Positions 17,656 through 28,382 are shown, counted from the stretch's first letter. The stretch is 64,000 nt of DNA from Roseovarius sp. MMSF_3281 (GCF_030733685.1 NZ_JASHIM010000020.1:23101-87100); one strand, 5' to 3'. Program-made: numbers and translations. Notes: a model not told the origin generated them from the letters alone.

Positions 17656-18858
17656 TCAGGCGGCTTGGCTTTGCGCTTGGCGGGCGTCGGGCGTTGTGGC
17701 GCGGAACGTTTCCGAGGCGGCGGCAAGGCCGGAGCCGGGTTCGACCGCTGCGCCGCAGTCGCGCAGCGCCATTTCGGCTGCCGAAATCGCCCCGCAGAGC
17801 ATAACGGCATTCATCGAACCGATATGGCCGATGCGGAAGGCGCGACCGGCAAGGATATTCAACCCTGAGCCGAGCGAGGTTTGGTACTTGTAATAGGCGG
17901 TAGAGATCACCTCGCGGGCGTCGATGCCTTCGGGGGCATAGATCGCCGAGACCGTATCGGAATAGCGGGCCGGATCGCGGGCCACCAGATCACAGTCATC
18001 CCATGCGCCCACGGCGGCGCGCACGCCCTGGGCAAGGCGCGCATGGCGGGCCCATGTGCTTTCCATCCCGGCCTCAAGCAGCATGTCGAGCGACACGCGC
18101 AACCCGCGCAGGAGTTGCGTGGCCGGTGTATAGGGGAAATAGCCGGTGTCGTTGAGGGCGATCATATCGGCAAAGCCAAAGTAGCTGCGCGGCATGGTGG
18201 CGGTTTTGCTGGCCTCAAGCGCCTTGTCGGAAACCCCGAGAAAGCCAAGGCCCGCAGGCATCATGAAGCCCTTTTGCGAGCCCGCGACGGCGAGATCGAC
18301 GCCCCATTTCTCCATTTCGAATTCGATGGAAGCGATGGAACTGACCCCATCGACGAAAAGAAGGGCGGGATGGCCTGCCTCATCCAGTGCTGCGCGAAGC
18401 GCGGCGATGTCGGAGGTGACGCCGGTGGCGGTTTCATTATGGGTGGCGAAGACCGCCTTGATCTGGTGGCCGGTGTCGGCCTTGAGGCGTTCGGCATAGA
18501 CCTCGACCGGCAGGGCGTTGCCCCAGTCGGTATCGCACAGGTCAACCTCCAGCCCGAGGCGATCGGCCATTTCGGCCCAGAGCAGCGAGAATTGCCCAAA
18601 GCGCGACATCAGCACGCGGTCGCCGGGGTTAAGCGTGTTGGTGATCGCCGCCTCCCATGCGCCGGTGCCGGAGGAGGGGAAGATGAAGACCCGGCCATTT
18701 TCCAGCCGAAAGACGCGTCTGATGTCGGTCAGGATGCCATCGACGAAGCCGCCGAAATCGGGGGCGCGCATGTCTTCCATGGGAATGTTCATCGCTTGGC
18801 GGACGGGTTCGGGCACATTGGTGGGGCCGGGGACGAAAAGATGTTGATAGCCGTGCAT
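17656..18858 (-). CDS. sgaA: Serine-glyoxylate aminotransferase (class V PLP enzyme)
   Basis: 400 residues. The N-terminus HLFVPGPTNVPEPVRQAM, the catalytic lysine in AVAGSQKGFMMP and the GLNILAGRAFRIGHIG block identify the alanine/serine-glyoxylate aminotransferase family. In the serine cycle it turns glyoxylate and serine into glycine and hydroxypyruvate, regenerating the C1 acceptor. Aspartate-glyoxylate transaminase (BhcA) of the beta-hydroxyaspartate cycle looks alike, but no bhcBCD genes are nearby, whereas mcl-mtkAB are. The C-terminal 20 residues are low complexity. It is divergent from the LuxR-type regulator. Confidence 0.87.
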   Translation of the reverse strand: MHGYQHLFVPGPTNVPEPVRQAMNIPMEDMRAPDFGGFVDGILTDIRRVFRLENGRVFIFPSSGTGAWEAAITNTLNPGDRVLMSRFGQFSLLWAEMADRLGLEVDLCDTDWGNALPVEVYAERLKADTGHQIKAVFATHNETATGVTSDIAALRAALDEAGHPALLFVDGVSSIASIEFEMEKWGVDLAVAGSQKGFMMPAGLGFLGVSDKALEASKTATMPRSYFGFADMIALNDTGYFPYTPATQLLRGLRVSLDMLLEAGMESTWARHARLAQGVRAAVGAWDDCDLVARDPARYSDTVSAIYAPEGIDAREVISTAYYKYQTSLGSGLNILAGRAFRIGHIGSMNAVMLCGAISAAEMALRDCGAAVEPGSGLAAASETFRATTPDARQAQSQAA

Positions 18859-18961
18859 GGGTCGGTCTCCTGTCAGGTTTGGCTATGTATCGACGCCGCG
18901 GCCCCGGCGCGAAACGCCCGAGTGAATACCCATGGTGAGCGGCTGGCGGGGGGTGACCCCT

Positions 18962-18984
18962 AACGGGTAGGGCGGCCCCACCCG
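18962..18984. promoter_or_regulatory. Candidate regulator site between sgaA and the LuxR-type gene
   Basis: AACGGGTAGGG (18962-18972) is identical to the site upstream of mcl1. It overlaps CCCTA-ACGGG-TAGGG (18958-18972) and is followed by CCCACCC, so GGGTAGGG and CCCACCC form a near-palindrome. It lies about 100 bases upstream of sgaA and about 150 upstream of the divergent regulator. Confidence 0.5.
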
Positions 18985-19129
18985 GTTGAGTGAAAGCGCA
19001 CGAAGGCATGCCGTTGCATACCGGAAAATCCTTATAAATCACCGGTTTAGGGTGCTTTTTTGTCGCAATTCGCAACGTGGGAATTGCCCTGTCTTGGTGT
19101 ACACTTTCCGGATGGAGGAGACCAAGATC

Positions 19130-19771
19130 ATGACGGCGACGCCTGTTGACAGTGTCGCGAGAGATGCCCCGCAGGTGATCGTTGCAGATAGGCAGGTGAT
19201 CGTTTGTCAGGGCATTGGATCGCTTGTATCGCAGATACCCGAGGTGACTTTGGGGGCTTTTGCCACGGATAAGGCAAGCCTCAGGAAACTGTTGTCGGGG
19301 GCCGAAGGCGTGTCGATCCTGATCCTGGGGGTGCGGCTGGCGGATGGGGATTTGACCCATGTGCTGGATATGGTGCGCAAGGATTATCCGCAGGTCATGG
19401 TGGTTGTCGTCGCTGAGGACAGCGAGTTCGCCTTTATCCGCACCGCGATCAAGCAGGGTGCCAATTCGGTTTGCATGATGAGCCAGATCCTGACCAGCCT
19501 GCCGAAGATTCTGGGTAAGCTGGTGGAGGGGCATTCGATCGTGCCGACGGAGATTCTCAAGCGGCTGACCTCGGAGAACACCGATGCGCTGTCGCGGCGC
19601 GAGCATGAGATATTGGCGCTTTTGGTGGATGGGTTGACCAATTTCCAGATTTCCGCGCGGCTGGGCCTGAGCGAGAACACGGTGAAATATTACCTCAAGG
19701 CGATTTACCAGAAGCTGGACGTGAATTCGCGCGGGGCGGCGATTGCCAAGTACGTGGCCGGGAATTACTGA
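19130..19771 (+). CDS. LuxR/NarL-type regulator with degenerate receiver domain
   Basis: 213 residues from the ATG at 19130, chosen because GGAGGAG at 19114-19120 lies nine bases upstream. Residues 15-130 fold like a receiver, but the phospho-acceptor Asp is Gly67 ([12 protein letters not shown]) and the conserved Lys is replaced (GANSVCMM). It therefore should not take part in normal phosphotransfer. The C-terminal LuxR-type helix-turn-helix ([20 protein letters not shown] to [14 protein letters not shown]) looks intact. It is divergent from sgaA and shares the AACGGGTAGGG motif region, so it is a candidate regulator of the serine-cycle genes. Specific ligand or partner unknown. Confidence 0.88.
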   Translation: MTATPVDSVARDAPQVIVADRQVIVCQGIGSLVSQIPEVTLGAFATDKASLRKLLSGAEGVSILILGVRLADGDLTHVLDMVRKDYPQVMVVVVAEDSEFAFIRTAIKQGANSVCMMSQILTSLPKILGKLVEGHSIVPTEILKRLTSENTDALSRREHEILALLVDGLTNFQISARLGLSENTVKYYLKAIYQKLDVNSRGAAIAKYVAGNY

Positions 19772-20287
19772 CGGGAGCAAGAACGCCTATGTCACCTCGC
19801 CTGTGCAGCGGTCGACTTGGGTTGAGGTTCGGCATTGTCTTGGGCATCGAACAGACGCGCTGTTGAACGGCAGCTTTGCGCAGGGGATAGCTGGTGCAAA
19901 GTTGGGCTCAGTTCCGCAAAGCCGCCGTTCGTACAGCTTGCGGCGAATGCCGGATGGGAGCCCTTGTTTAAGATTCGATCGCGAAGCTCCCGCGCGGAAT
20001 CAAGGCGCGGCACGCGCCGCCGCGCATCGCCGGGCCGTCCCTCGGCACGGCGATTGGGCTAGTAAGGGCACAAGGCTTAAAGGTCACGCGCCAGTGGCCG
20101 GGATAAAGTGAACTGTTCAAAGGTTAGATCGCCGCACCACGGCCCGCCGATGCGCGGCTAGTGCAATCTCCGCTTCGTCCCGCACTTGGGTCGCTTGGAT
20201 CAACCAACATGACTGTTCGGTCTGACTGTCCTCATCGCCTCTAGCTGGGTCCGCCGCGGGATGATCGCCGCACCTGGCCGTTTCCCC
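19772..20287. other. 516-base interval with no recognisable gene
   Basis: Short frames exist on both strands but have Arg/Ser-rich, unnatural compositions and no ribosome binding sites. I recognise no transposase, tRNA or structured RNA. It may be a decayed insertion, since a 118-bp palindromic element follows immediately and the regular operon order is broken here. Confidence 0.5.
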
Positions 20288-20405
20288 CTAAAGCGTTTCG
20301 CGAAAAACCTGAATCACAGATTTTCGCGAAACGCAGTGCTCCGCTCAATCGTTGCACGCGTTCCGCCTTTCGATGATGCATCAGGTTAAAGGCGGAACGC
20401 TTTAG
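20288..20405. repeat. 118-bp palindromic element, copy A
   Basis: Bounded by perfect 10-bp inverted ends CTAAAGCGTT and AACGCTTTAG. Two strong hairpins lie inside: arms GCGTTTCGCGAAAA/TTTTCGCGAAACGC (20293-20334) and GCGTTCCGCCTTT/AAAGGCGGAACGC (20358-20400), joined by about 23 bases. Copy B at 36878-36995 is the reverse complement, identical at 113 of 118 positions by my count. Copy C is shorter. It has no coding capacity, so it resembles a MITE or REP-type unit. Confidence 0.88.
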
Positions 20406-20433
20406 GCAGTGGCTTGACAGCGGTAGCGGCTGT

Positions 20434-21390
20434 TCAATGCCCCCGCGCGAGGAAGACGAAGCCCAGAACGTTCAGCAAAAGCTGGGCTGCGAGGATGGAG
20501 GTTGATCCCGTGGGGTCGTAATCGGGGGCAACCTCGACGAGGTCGAGGCCCACCACCTCGTGATTTTGGGCGACCTCTTGCAGGACTTCCAGCACCTCGT
20601 AGTAAAGAAAGCCGCCGTGGCTGGGCGTGCCGGTGCCGGGGGCGATGGAGGGGCAGAAGGCGTCGATATCGATGGTGACATAGACGCGGGCGCCCTTGGG
20701 GATGCGGTTTGCGGTGGCCTGCGGCCCCAAGGCGCGCATTTGCCGGACCGAAAGGATATCCGAGCCGCGGGCGCGGGCGTCGTCATAGCCGTCCTTGGCG
20801 GTGGAGCTGACGTTTCGGATGCCCAGTTGGGTGAGGCCGGTGACGTAAGGTTTTTCGGCGGCGCGGCGCATCGGGTTACCGTGGCCGTGGCGGACGCCGT
20901 GGCGTTCATCGACGAAATCGAGATGCGCGTCGATTTGCAGGATGTGGATATCGCCCTGATTGTCGAAAGCATTGATGCAGGGGATATTGACCGAGTGATC
21001 GCCGCCGATGGTGACGGGCAGGGCGCCTGCATTCAGGATGGCGCGCAGGCCCTTTTCGATATTGGCGTGGGAGGTCTTGGTATCGGTGTGGATGATATCG
21101 GCGTCGCCGATATCGACCATGCGAACCGAGCCGGGCAGGTAGGTCGCGTCATCCTCGTGATCATAGGCACCGGCATGGCCGAAGCTGAAAAGGGTGGAGG
21201 CCTCGCGTACGCCGCGCGGGCCGAAGCGCGCGCCCGGGCGCCATTGGGTGCCCGCATCGAAGGGCGCGCCAAGGATGGCGATATCGGCATCGATCAGCGA
21301 CCAGTCGGAAACATAGGAGCGTTTGCCGAAGGTCGGGATGCCGACGAAGGGCAGGTCGAGCCGTCCGGTTTCGTATCCGTGTTTGGTCAT
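20434..21390 (-). CDS. speB: Agmatinase-like ureohydrolase
   Basis: 318 residues from the ATG at 21390. Metal-binding motifs of the arginase/agmatinase family are intact: GGDHS, DAHLD and TIDIDAF, followed by APGTGTPSHGGF. It should hydrolyse a guanidino compound to urea and an amine; agmatine to putrescine is the default reading, but guanidinobutyrate or guanidinopropionate are possible. The usual DP after the second DxD is CP here, not a metal ligand. The start overlaps the stop of the upstream secreted protein (ATGA), so the two are translated together. Confidence 0.85.
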   Translation of the reverse strand: MTKHGYETGRLDLPFVGIPTFGKRSYVSDWSLIDADIAILGAPFDAGTQWRPGARFGPRGVREASTLFSFGHAGAYDHEDDATYLPGSVRMVDIGDADIIHTDTKTSHANIEKGLRAILNAGALPVTIGGDHSVNIPCINAFDNQGDIHILQIDAHLDFVDERHGVRHGHGNPMRRAAEKPYVTGLTQLGIRNVSSTAKDGYDDARARGSDILSVRQMRALGPQATANRIPKGARVYVTIDIDAFCPSIAPGTGTPSHGGFLYYEVLEVLQEVAQNHEVVGLDLVEVAPDYDPTGSTSILAAQLLLNVLGFVFLARGH

Positions 21391-21872
21391 TGTCCGGTCT
21401 CCTGTCGCCAGAGGTTGAAATCGGCTTCGGTGGTCAGGGGCCGGGCGCAGAAGCTCAGGTTGTCCTGGAAGGTTCTGACGCAGTGATCCGACAGGCGCTC
21501 GGCCATCCGGCCATTGAGCGCCGCCGTGCCCTGGTTGGGGAGAAACAGGGTGAGAACCTCGCCACTTGGAAGGGTGGCGCGCAGGGCCTTGCCGTGCCGA
21601 GAGGTTATCACGTCGCTGCGGCAGGCCCCGGTGAAGGTGAAATCGCTTTCGCTGCTGAAGGTGCAGAGCGCCACGCCCGCGATGCAATCGGTGGCGCCGG
21701 GGCCGCAATCGGCCAGTTGCGTGAGGCAGGCCTCATCGCCATCGCAGGCGGCCTCGGCCAGGGCTATGGGCCAGCCGGAGGCGTAGTAGCCTTCGGGGGT
21801 GTCGGCCAAGGCGGGCGGGGCGGCGAGGGAGAGGGCCATGGCGAGGCCTTTTGCCAAGGTGGGTTTGGTCAT
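21387..21872 (-). CDS. Secreted Cys-rich protein of unknown function
   Basis: 161 residues. The signal peptide MTKPTLAKGLAMALSLAAPP ends near ALADTPEG. The mature part has eight cysteines, suggesting four disulfides (ACDGDEACLTQLADC, then DCIAGVALC, GACRSD, DHCVRTF, SFCARP). I recognise no family. The ATGA overlap with the agmatinase-like gene suggests a two-gene operon, although a periplasmic protein and a cytosolic hydrolase have no obvious shared job. Confidence 0.8.
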   Translation of the reverse strand: MTKPTLAKGLAMALSLAAPPALADTPEGYYASGWPIALAEAACDGDEACLTQLADCGPGATDCIAGVALCTFSSESDFTFTGACRSDVITSRHGKALRATLPSGEVLTLFLPNQGTAALNGRMAERLSDHCVRTFQDNLSFCARPLTTEADFNLWRQETGQ

Positions 21873-21917
21873 ACGGTCCTCCGGGCGTTACGCTGTTGTG
21901 ACGAGTTGGAGCCGGAA

Positions 21918-21942
21918 CGAGGCCCCGGGTCAAGCCCGGGGC
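21918..21942. repeat. Short hairpin repeat CGAGGCCCCGGGTCA, copy 1
   Basis: 25 bases, starting CGAGGCCCCGGGTCA and ending CGGGGC, able to fold into a GCCCCGGG hairpin. It matches 23 of 25 positions at 54428-54452 in the same orientation. Confidence 0.6.
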
Positions 21943-22053
21943 ATGGTGGCCACGCGGTTTAGCTTGGTTTTTGTGTGAGGTCTTGGGGGATATCGGGCTT
22001 GCGGGACGAAGCTGCCGTCGCCGCAGGCTGGGCGAGTGTCCGCTTTATAAGTT

Positions 22054-22962
22054 CTACCGCTGAAGGTCCCAGACAGGTCCATGTGTTCTGATACTCGGGA
22101 CCAATTTGCGCCCCGTACGTCTCAACACATAGTCGATCAATATGAAGACCGACAATACCAGCGGGATCACGATCACAAATGGAACTACGGGACTAAGGTC
22201 TCCAAATGTTATGAGGTGGACGTTTTCAGGGAAAAACCGTCCCAAAGAAGCGTGTGGCGGCTGAATTCCCAGACCCAAAAAAGAAAGAGTAAAGTCCACC
22301 AGTATCGCTGCGTTAAAGATAATCCCAACCATCGCCGCGAGAAAAGCACGTTCCCGCCGCATGACCTTGCCCGTAACGCGAAACCATAACAACACTGAAC
22401 CTGATTTCGATGCGGTATGTGCGCTTTCGAGCGCCGTTGCCATGGTTTCGCTGCTGCAGAAGCGAAAAACACGTCCAGAAAACGGTATGGTCATTGCTAA
22501 GATTAAGCTCAGGCTGGAAGGAGTGTACCACAACGCTCCAAAGAACAATCCCCAGAACAATGCAGGCAGTGTGGAGAATGCATGCGCAAGCACGAAGAGC
22601 GCATTTTTCGCCCATCCACCAAGCAACATGGCGGTGACGCTCGCAAAAAGTCCAATGGTGATCGAAAGCAAGGCTGTCGCCGACGCAATCCAGACTAGGT
22701 TTCTGAGGCCATAGGTCAATCTTGAAAGGTTATCTCGGCCCAGTTTATCAGTTCCCAACAAGAACTTTTCATCCGCAGATGAAAACGCCGGTGCGACACC
22801 TACGTTCGGATCAAATGGCGCAACAATGGGAGCGAAGGCAGATACGAATAACGCGCACGAAAGAATGAATAACCCGATTATCGCGCCAAAACGTGACGGG
22901 CGTTTGATACTGCTTGGATTTGGCGCAAAAGCTGAAACCGGTTTTTCGACGAAAAAATGCAT
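22054..22962 (-). CDS. Orphan ABC permease, DppC/OppC family, low GC
   Basis: 302 residues. An N-terminal span (about 26-50), then the LLGTDKLGRDNLSRLTYGLR signature of the DppC/OppC class, five further hydrophobic spans and FLGLGIQPPHASLGRFF, all typical. The EAA loop that contacts the ATPase is unusual (ESAHTASKSGSVLLWFR rather than EAARALG). No partner permease, ATPase or binding protein adjoins it. Its DNA is visibly poorer in GC than the window (29 of 60 bases in 22141-22200). It is either a recent transfer or the remnant of a larger operon. It may be nonfunctional despite an intact frame. Confidence 0.8.
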   Translation of the reverse strand: MHFFVEKPVSAFAPNPSSIKRPSRFGAIIGLFILSCALFVSAFAPIVAPFDPNVGVAPAFSSADEKFLLGTDKLGRDNLSRLTYGLRNLVWIASATALLSITIGLFASVTAMLLGGWAKNALFVLAHAFSTLPALFWGLFFGALWYTPSSLSLILAMTIPFSGRVFRFCSSETMATALESAHTASKSGSVLLWFRVTGKVMRRERAFLAAMVGIIFNAAILVDFTLSFLGLGIQPPHASLGRFFPENVHLITFGDLSPVVPFVIVIPLVLSVFILIDYVLRRTGRKLVPSIRTHGPVWDLQR

Positions 22963-24767
<1,805 letters not shown>

Positions 24768-24773
24768 GCGCCG

Positions 24774-25931
24774 GTGACCCCCGGCGCACGGGTGCAGGCC
24801 GCGGCCGAGATTCTGGACGAGATCCTTGGCGGTGTGGCGGCCGAGAAGGCCTTGACCGGCTGGGCGCGGCGGTCGCGCTTTGCCGGGTCCAAGGACCGTG
24901 CGGCGGTGCGCGATCATGTCTTTCAGGCGCTGCGCTGTCGGCGGTCCTATGCTTGTCTTGGTGGGGCGCAGACGGGCCGGGCGTTGATGCTTGGGGCCTT
25001 GCGGGCCGAGGGGCGTGATCCTGCGGAGGTGTTTACCGGGGAGGGGCACGCGCCAAGCGCCTTGAGCGAAGCGGAGCGCGCCGCGGGGCACGTGCCCGAG
25101 GCTTTGGGCGATCGCTTTGATCTGTCCGATTGGATGATCCCCTGTTTCGAGGGCGCGCTTGGCGAGGCCTGGGGCGATACGGCGAAGGCCCTGACAGAGC
25201 GCGCACCGGTGGTATTGCGGGTGAACCTGCGCAAGGCCACGGGCGCGTCGGCCATGGCGGCCTTGGCCGAAGAGGGCGTTGACGCCACGCCTGCCGAGAT
25301 ATCAGGGACCGCCCTTATGGTGCATGAGGGCGCGCGGCGGGTGGCCGGATCGCGGGCCTATCGCGAGGGATTGGTCGAATTGCAGGACGGGTCGAGCCAG
25401 GCCGCGATGGAACGGCTGGCCGTGCCCAAGGGGGCCCGTGTTCTGGATTATTGCGCCGGGGGCGGCGGCAAAACGCTGGCCATGGCGGCAAGTGCCGAGG
25501 CACGGTGGTTTGCCCATGACGCGGCCCCGCAACGGATGCGCGACCTGCCCGCCCGGGCCGGGCGGGCGGGGGTGAACGTCACGCTTTTGAAGGGGGCTGC
25601 GGGCACCGGGCCTTACGATCTTGTGCTGTGCGATGTGCCCTGTTCGGGCAGCGGCACATGGCGGCGGACGCCGGATGCCAAGTGGCGGCTGACGCCCGAA
25701 GGATTGGCCGGATTGACCAAGACACAGGCCGGAATCTTGGACGAGGCGGCGGCGCTTGTGGCCGATGGTGGGCGGCTGGCTTATGCGACGTGTTCGGTGT
25801 TTCGCGAAGAAAACGAAGCGCAAGTGTCGGAATTCCTGTCGCGCAATCCCGCATGGCGGACCGAGGGGCAGTACCGTTGGCCCGTGTCGGCGCAGGGGGA
25901 TGGCTTTTTTCTGGCAATTCTTGCGCGATAG
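24774..25931 (+). CDS. RsmB/NOP2-type RNA (cytosine-5) methyltransferase
   Basis: 385 residues from a GTG six bases after guaB. The C-terminal methyltransferase has the SAM loop VLDYCAGGGGKT, motif IV CDVPCSGSGTWRR with the releasing cysteine, and motif VI YATCSVF with the catalytic cysteine, the paired-Cys layout of m5C RNA methylases. It lacks the NusB-like N-terminal domain of E. coli RsmB, so the substrate (16S C967 or another site) is uncertain. A separate full RsmB may exist elsewhere. Confidence 0.88.
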   Translation: MTPGARVQAAAEILDEILGGVAAEKALTGWARRSRFAGSKDRAAVRDHVFQALRCRRSYACLGGAQTGRALMLGALRAEGRDPAEVFTGEGHAPSALSEAERAAGHVPEALGDRFDLSDWMIPCFEGALGEAWGDTAKALTERAPVVLRVNLRKATGASAMAALAEEGVDATPAEISGTALMVHEGARRVAGSRAYREGLVELQDGSSQAAMERLAVPKGARVLDYCAGGGGKTLAMAASAEARWFAHDAAPQRMRDLPARAGRAGVNVTLLKGAAGTGPYDLVLCDVPCSGSGTWRRTPDAKWRLTPEGLAGLTKTQAGILDEAAALVADGGRLAYATCSVFREENEAQVSEFLSRNPAWRTEGQYRWPVSAQGDGFFLAILAR

Positions 25932-26030
25932 GGCGGTTGAAAAACAACCTTTACGATAGCCGTGCATGCATTAATCTGTGTTTAAGGTTTTTCCCCCACA
26001 AGGAGAGACCTGCGACAACGGAATGCGACG

Positions 26031-28382
26031 GTGACGTTTTCAAGTTTCACAACCACGCCCGTTCGGCGGGCAAGGACCGAATTGCAGGCCCGCGTGCCCT
26101 TGATCTTGGCCGCGGCGGCGGTGTTTGCCCTGTCGGCCCTGTTGTACCAAGGGGCGCAGGAGCGCCTGATTTTCGCATTTGTCGCGGCGACCTTGGCCTT
26201 GACGGCCGGGGGCGTGATCTTGGGCAACTGGATCGCCGGGCGCATCGGCCAGGCGCGTAAGCGGGACCTGGCGATGCTGTTGGGCAAGGATTCCGCGCCG
26301 CTTATCCTGACCGGGCACGATGGCCGGGTGATCTATGCCAACGAGGCCGCCTGTACCGGTTTTCGCTGTGACGGGGAGGGCACGCTGGCCGGGATGCTGC
26401 AGGGCGTTTTGGCCAATCCGGGCCCCGTTCTTTTCCGCATGAAAACCCGTGCCAAGGCCAAGGCGACGGCCAGTGAGGATATCCTGACGCAGGGCGGGCT
26501 TTTGCGGCTTCACGTGCACGATGCCGGGGCGGAGAGTTTCCTGTGGCGCATCGAACAGGCCTCGGAACAGGCCCGCGGCGGGACAGGGGAACTTCCGCTG
26601 CCGATGCTGACGGTCGGGCGCAACGATGCGATCTTGTTCATGAACAATGCCGCGCGCGCCCTTGTGGGGGAACGCGTCAGATCGCTCGATCGGGTTTGCC
26701 CGCGTCTTCCCTTGCGCTCGGGGCAGGTGAACGAGATCAGCACCCGCGAAGGTCTTGTGCCCTGTCTGGCGGTCGAATTGGAGGGCACCGCGGGCCGGCG
26801 CGAGATTTTCCTTCTGTCGGATATCGCTGCGACCGAGCGCGGCCCCGAAGGATGGGAATTCGTGGATGAATTGCCGGTGCCATTGCTGAAGGTGCGGCGC
26901 ACCGGTGAAATCCAGTTGTCCAACGCGCCGGCGCGCGCCCTTCTGGGGGTGGACAGCTGCACCGGTGTTGAACTGGGCGAGATCGTCGAGGGGCTGGGCC
27001 GTTCGCTACGCGATTGGCTGGAGGAGGCCGCGTCGGGGCGCGGTGCCCAGCACAGCGAGGTTCTCAAGGTCAAAAGCCAGACGCAGGAAACCTATGTTCA
27101 GGTCACGCTTAACCGGCTGACCGAGGCGGGCGAAACCGTTCTGGTGGCGGTATTGAACGATGCCACCAAGCTTAAATCGCTTGAGGCGCAATTCGTGCAA
27201 AGCCAGAAGATGCAGGCGATCGGGCAATTGGCGGGCGGTGTGGCGCATGACTTCAACAACCTGCTGACGGCGATCAGCGGCCATTGTGACCTGCTTTTGG
27301 CCCGCCACGATGAGGGCGACGAGGATTTCAGCGACCTCATGCAGATCAATCAGAACGCCAATCGCGCCGCAGCGCTTGTTGGCCAGCTTTTGGCCTATTC
27401 ACGCAAGCAGACCCTGCAGCCTGAGCAACTTGATCTGCGCGAGGTGCTGTCGGACCTGACCCATCTTCTGGGCCGTTTGGTCGGCGAGAAGATCACGCTG
27501 GATGTCAGCCACGATCCGCAACTGTGGCAGACCCGCGCGGACAAGCGGCAACTGGAACAGGTGTTGATGAACCTTGTTGTCAACGCGCGCGATGCCATGC
27601 CCGATGGCGGTACCATCCAGATCGGGACGGAAAACCTGACGCTGGAAACGCCCTGGCATCGCGACCGGGCCGTGGTGGCGCCGGGCCGCTACGTCAAGGT
27701 TTCGGTACGTGACGATGGCGTGGGTATCGCGCCGGACAAGCTGCAAAAGGTGTTCGAGCCGTTCTTTACCACCAAGCGCACCGGCGAGGGGACGGGCCTT
27801 GGCCTGTCGACCGCCTATGGCATCATCAAGCAGACCGGCGGATTCATCTTTGCCGATAGCACGCCGGGGGAGGGGACCTGTTTCATGCTGGTGCTGCCTG
27901 CATGGGAGCCAGCGGCCAAGAGCGTTGCGATCGACCCGCCGAGCGATGACGCGCCGCAGTTTCAAAAATGCGGTGTTGTCCTGCTGGTCGAGGACGAAGC
28001 CCCGGTGCGCGCCTTTGCCAGCCGCGCTTTGCAAATGCGCGGGTTCACCGTAGTCGAAGCCGATTCCGGCGAAGCGGCGCTGGAGATTTTGCAAGATGAG
28101 ACCACCCGGATCGACGTTTTCGTGACCGATGTGATCATGCCGGGGCTGGATGGGCCCGGCTGGGTGCATAAAGCCATTGAGACGCGGCCCGAAACACGGG
28201 TGGTTTTTATGTCTGGCTATGCCAAGGACTCCTTTGGCGACGTGCAGGCGGATATTCCCAATTCGACCTTCCTGCCCAAGCCGTTTTCGTTAAACGAGTT
28301 GACCGAAACGGTTCAGCGGCAAATGCCCCTGGAAAGCCCGGCGCCGGGGGCCGCGGCTGCCGAAGGGAATTCCGACCAGTGA
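26031..28382 (+). CDS. cckA: Hybrid histidine kinase/phosphatase CckA
   Basis: 783 residues. Two N-terminal membrane spans (about 23-62) are followed by PAS-like sensing regions. The HisKA domain has phospho-accepting His406 in AHDFNNLL, the ATPase has NLVVNARDAMPDGG and TGLGLST, and a C-terminal receiver carries Asp700 (VTDVIMPGLDG). This is the architecture of CckA, which controls phosphorylation of CtrA (56936-57652 here) through ChpT. The start is uncertain: the GTG at 26031 lacks a close ribosome binding site, while AAGGAGAG at about 26000-26007 would better serve an unusual CTG at 26010. Confidence 0.93.
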   Translation: MTFSSFTTTPVRRARTELQARVPLILAAAAVFALSALLYQGAQERLIFAFVAATLALTAGGVILGNWIAGRIGQARKRDLAMLLGKDSAPLILTGHDGRVIYANEAACTGFRCDGEGTLAGMLQGVLANPGPVLFRMKTRAKAKATASEDILTQGGLLRLHVHDAGAESFLWRIEQASEQARGGTGELPLPMLTVGRNDAILFMNNAARALVGERVRSLDRVCPRLPLRSGQVNEISTREGLVPCLAVELEGTAGRREIFLLSDIAATERGPEGWEFVDELPVPLLKVRRTGEIQLSNAPARALLGVDSCTGVELGEIVEGLGRSLRDWLEEAASGRGAQHSEVLKVKSQTQETYVQVTLNRLTEAGETVLVAVLNDATKLKSLEAQFVQSQKMQAIGQLAGGVAHDFNNLLTAISGHCDLLLARHDEGDEDFSDLMQINQNANRAAALVGQLLAYSRKQTLQPEQLDLREVLSDLTHLLGRLVGEKITLDVSHDPQLWQTRADKRQLEQVLMNLVVNARDAMPDGGTIQIGTENLTLETPWHRDRAVVAPGRYVKVSVRDDGVGIAPDKLQKVFEPFFTTKRTGEGTGLGLSTAYGIIKQTGGFIFADSTPGEGTCFMLVLPAWEPAAKSVAIDPPSDDAPQFQKCGVVLLVEDEAPVRAFASRALQMRGFTVVEADSGEAALEILQDETTRIDVFVTDVIMPGLDGPGWVHKAIETRPETRVVFMSGYAKDSFGDVQADIPNSTFLPKPFSLNELTETVQRQMPLESPAPGAAAAEGNSDQ

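Noticed and set aside
17460..17810. 116-residue minus-strand frame after sgaA
   Set aside because: Pro/Arg-rich, covers a hairpin terminator and overlaps the sgaA 3' end in another frame.
17656..18858. BhcA, aspartate-glyoxylate transaminase
   Set aside because: No bhcB, bhcC or bhcD genes adjoin; mcl-mtkAB do, so serine-glyoxylate transaminase is the better call.
19835..20062. 75-residue plus-strand frame in the gap before the repeat
   Set aside because: No start signal, Arg/Ser-rich tail, and no family I can name.
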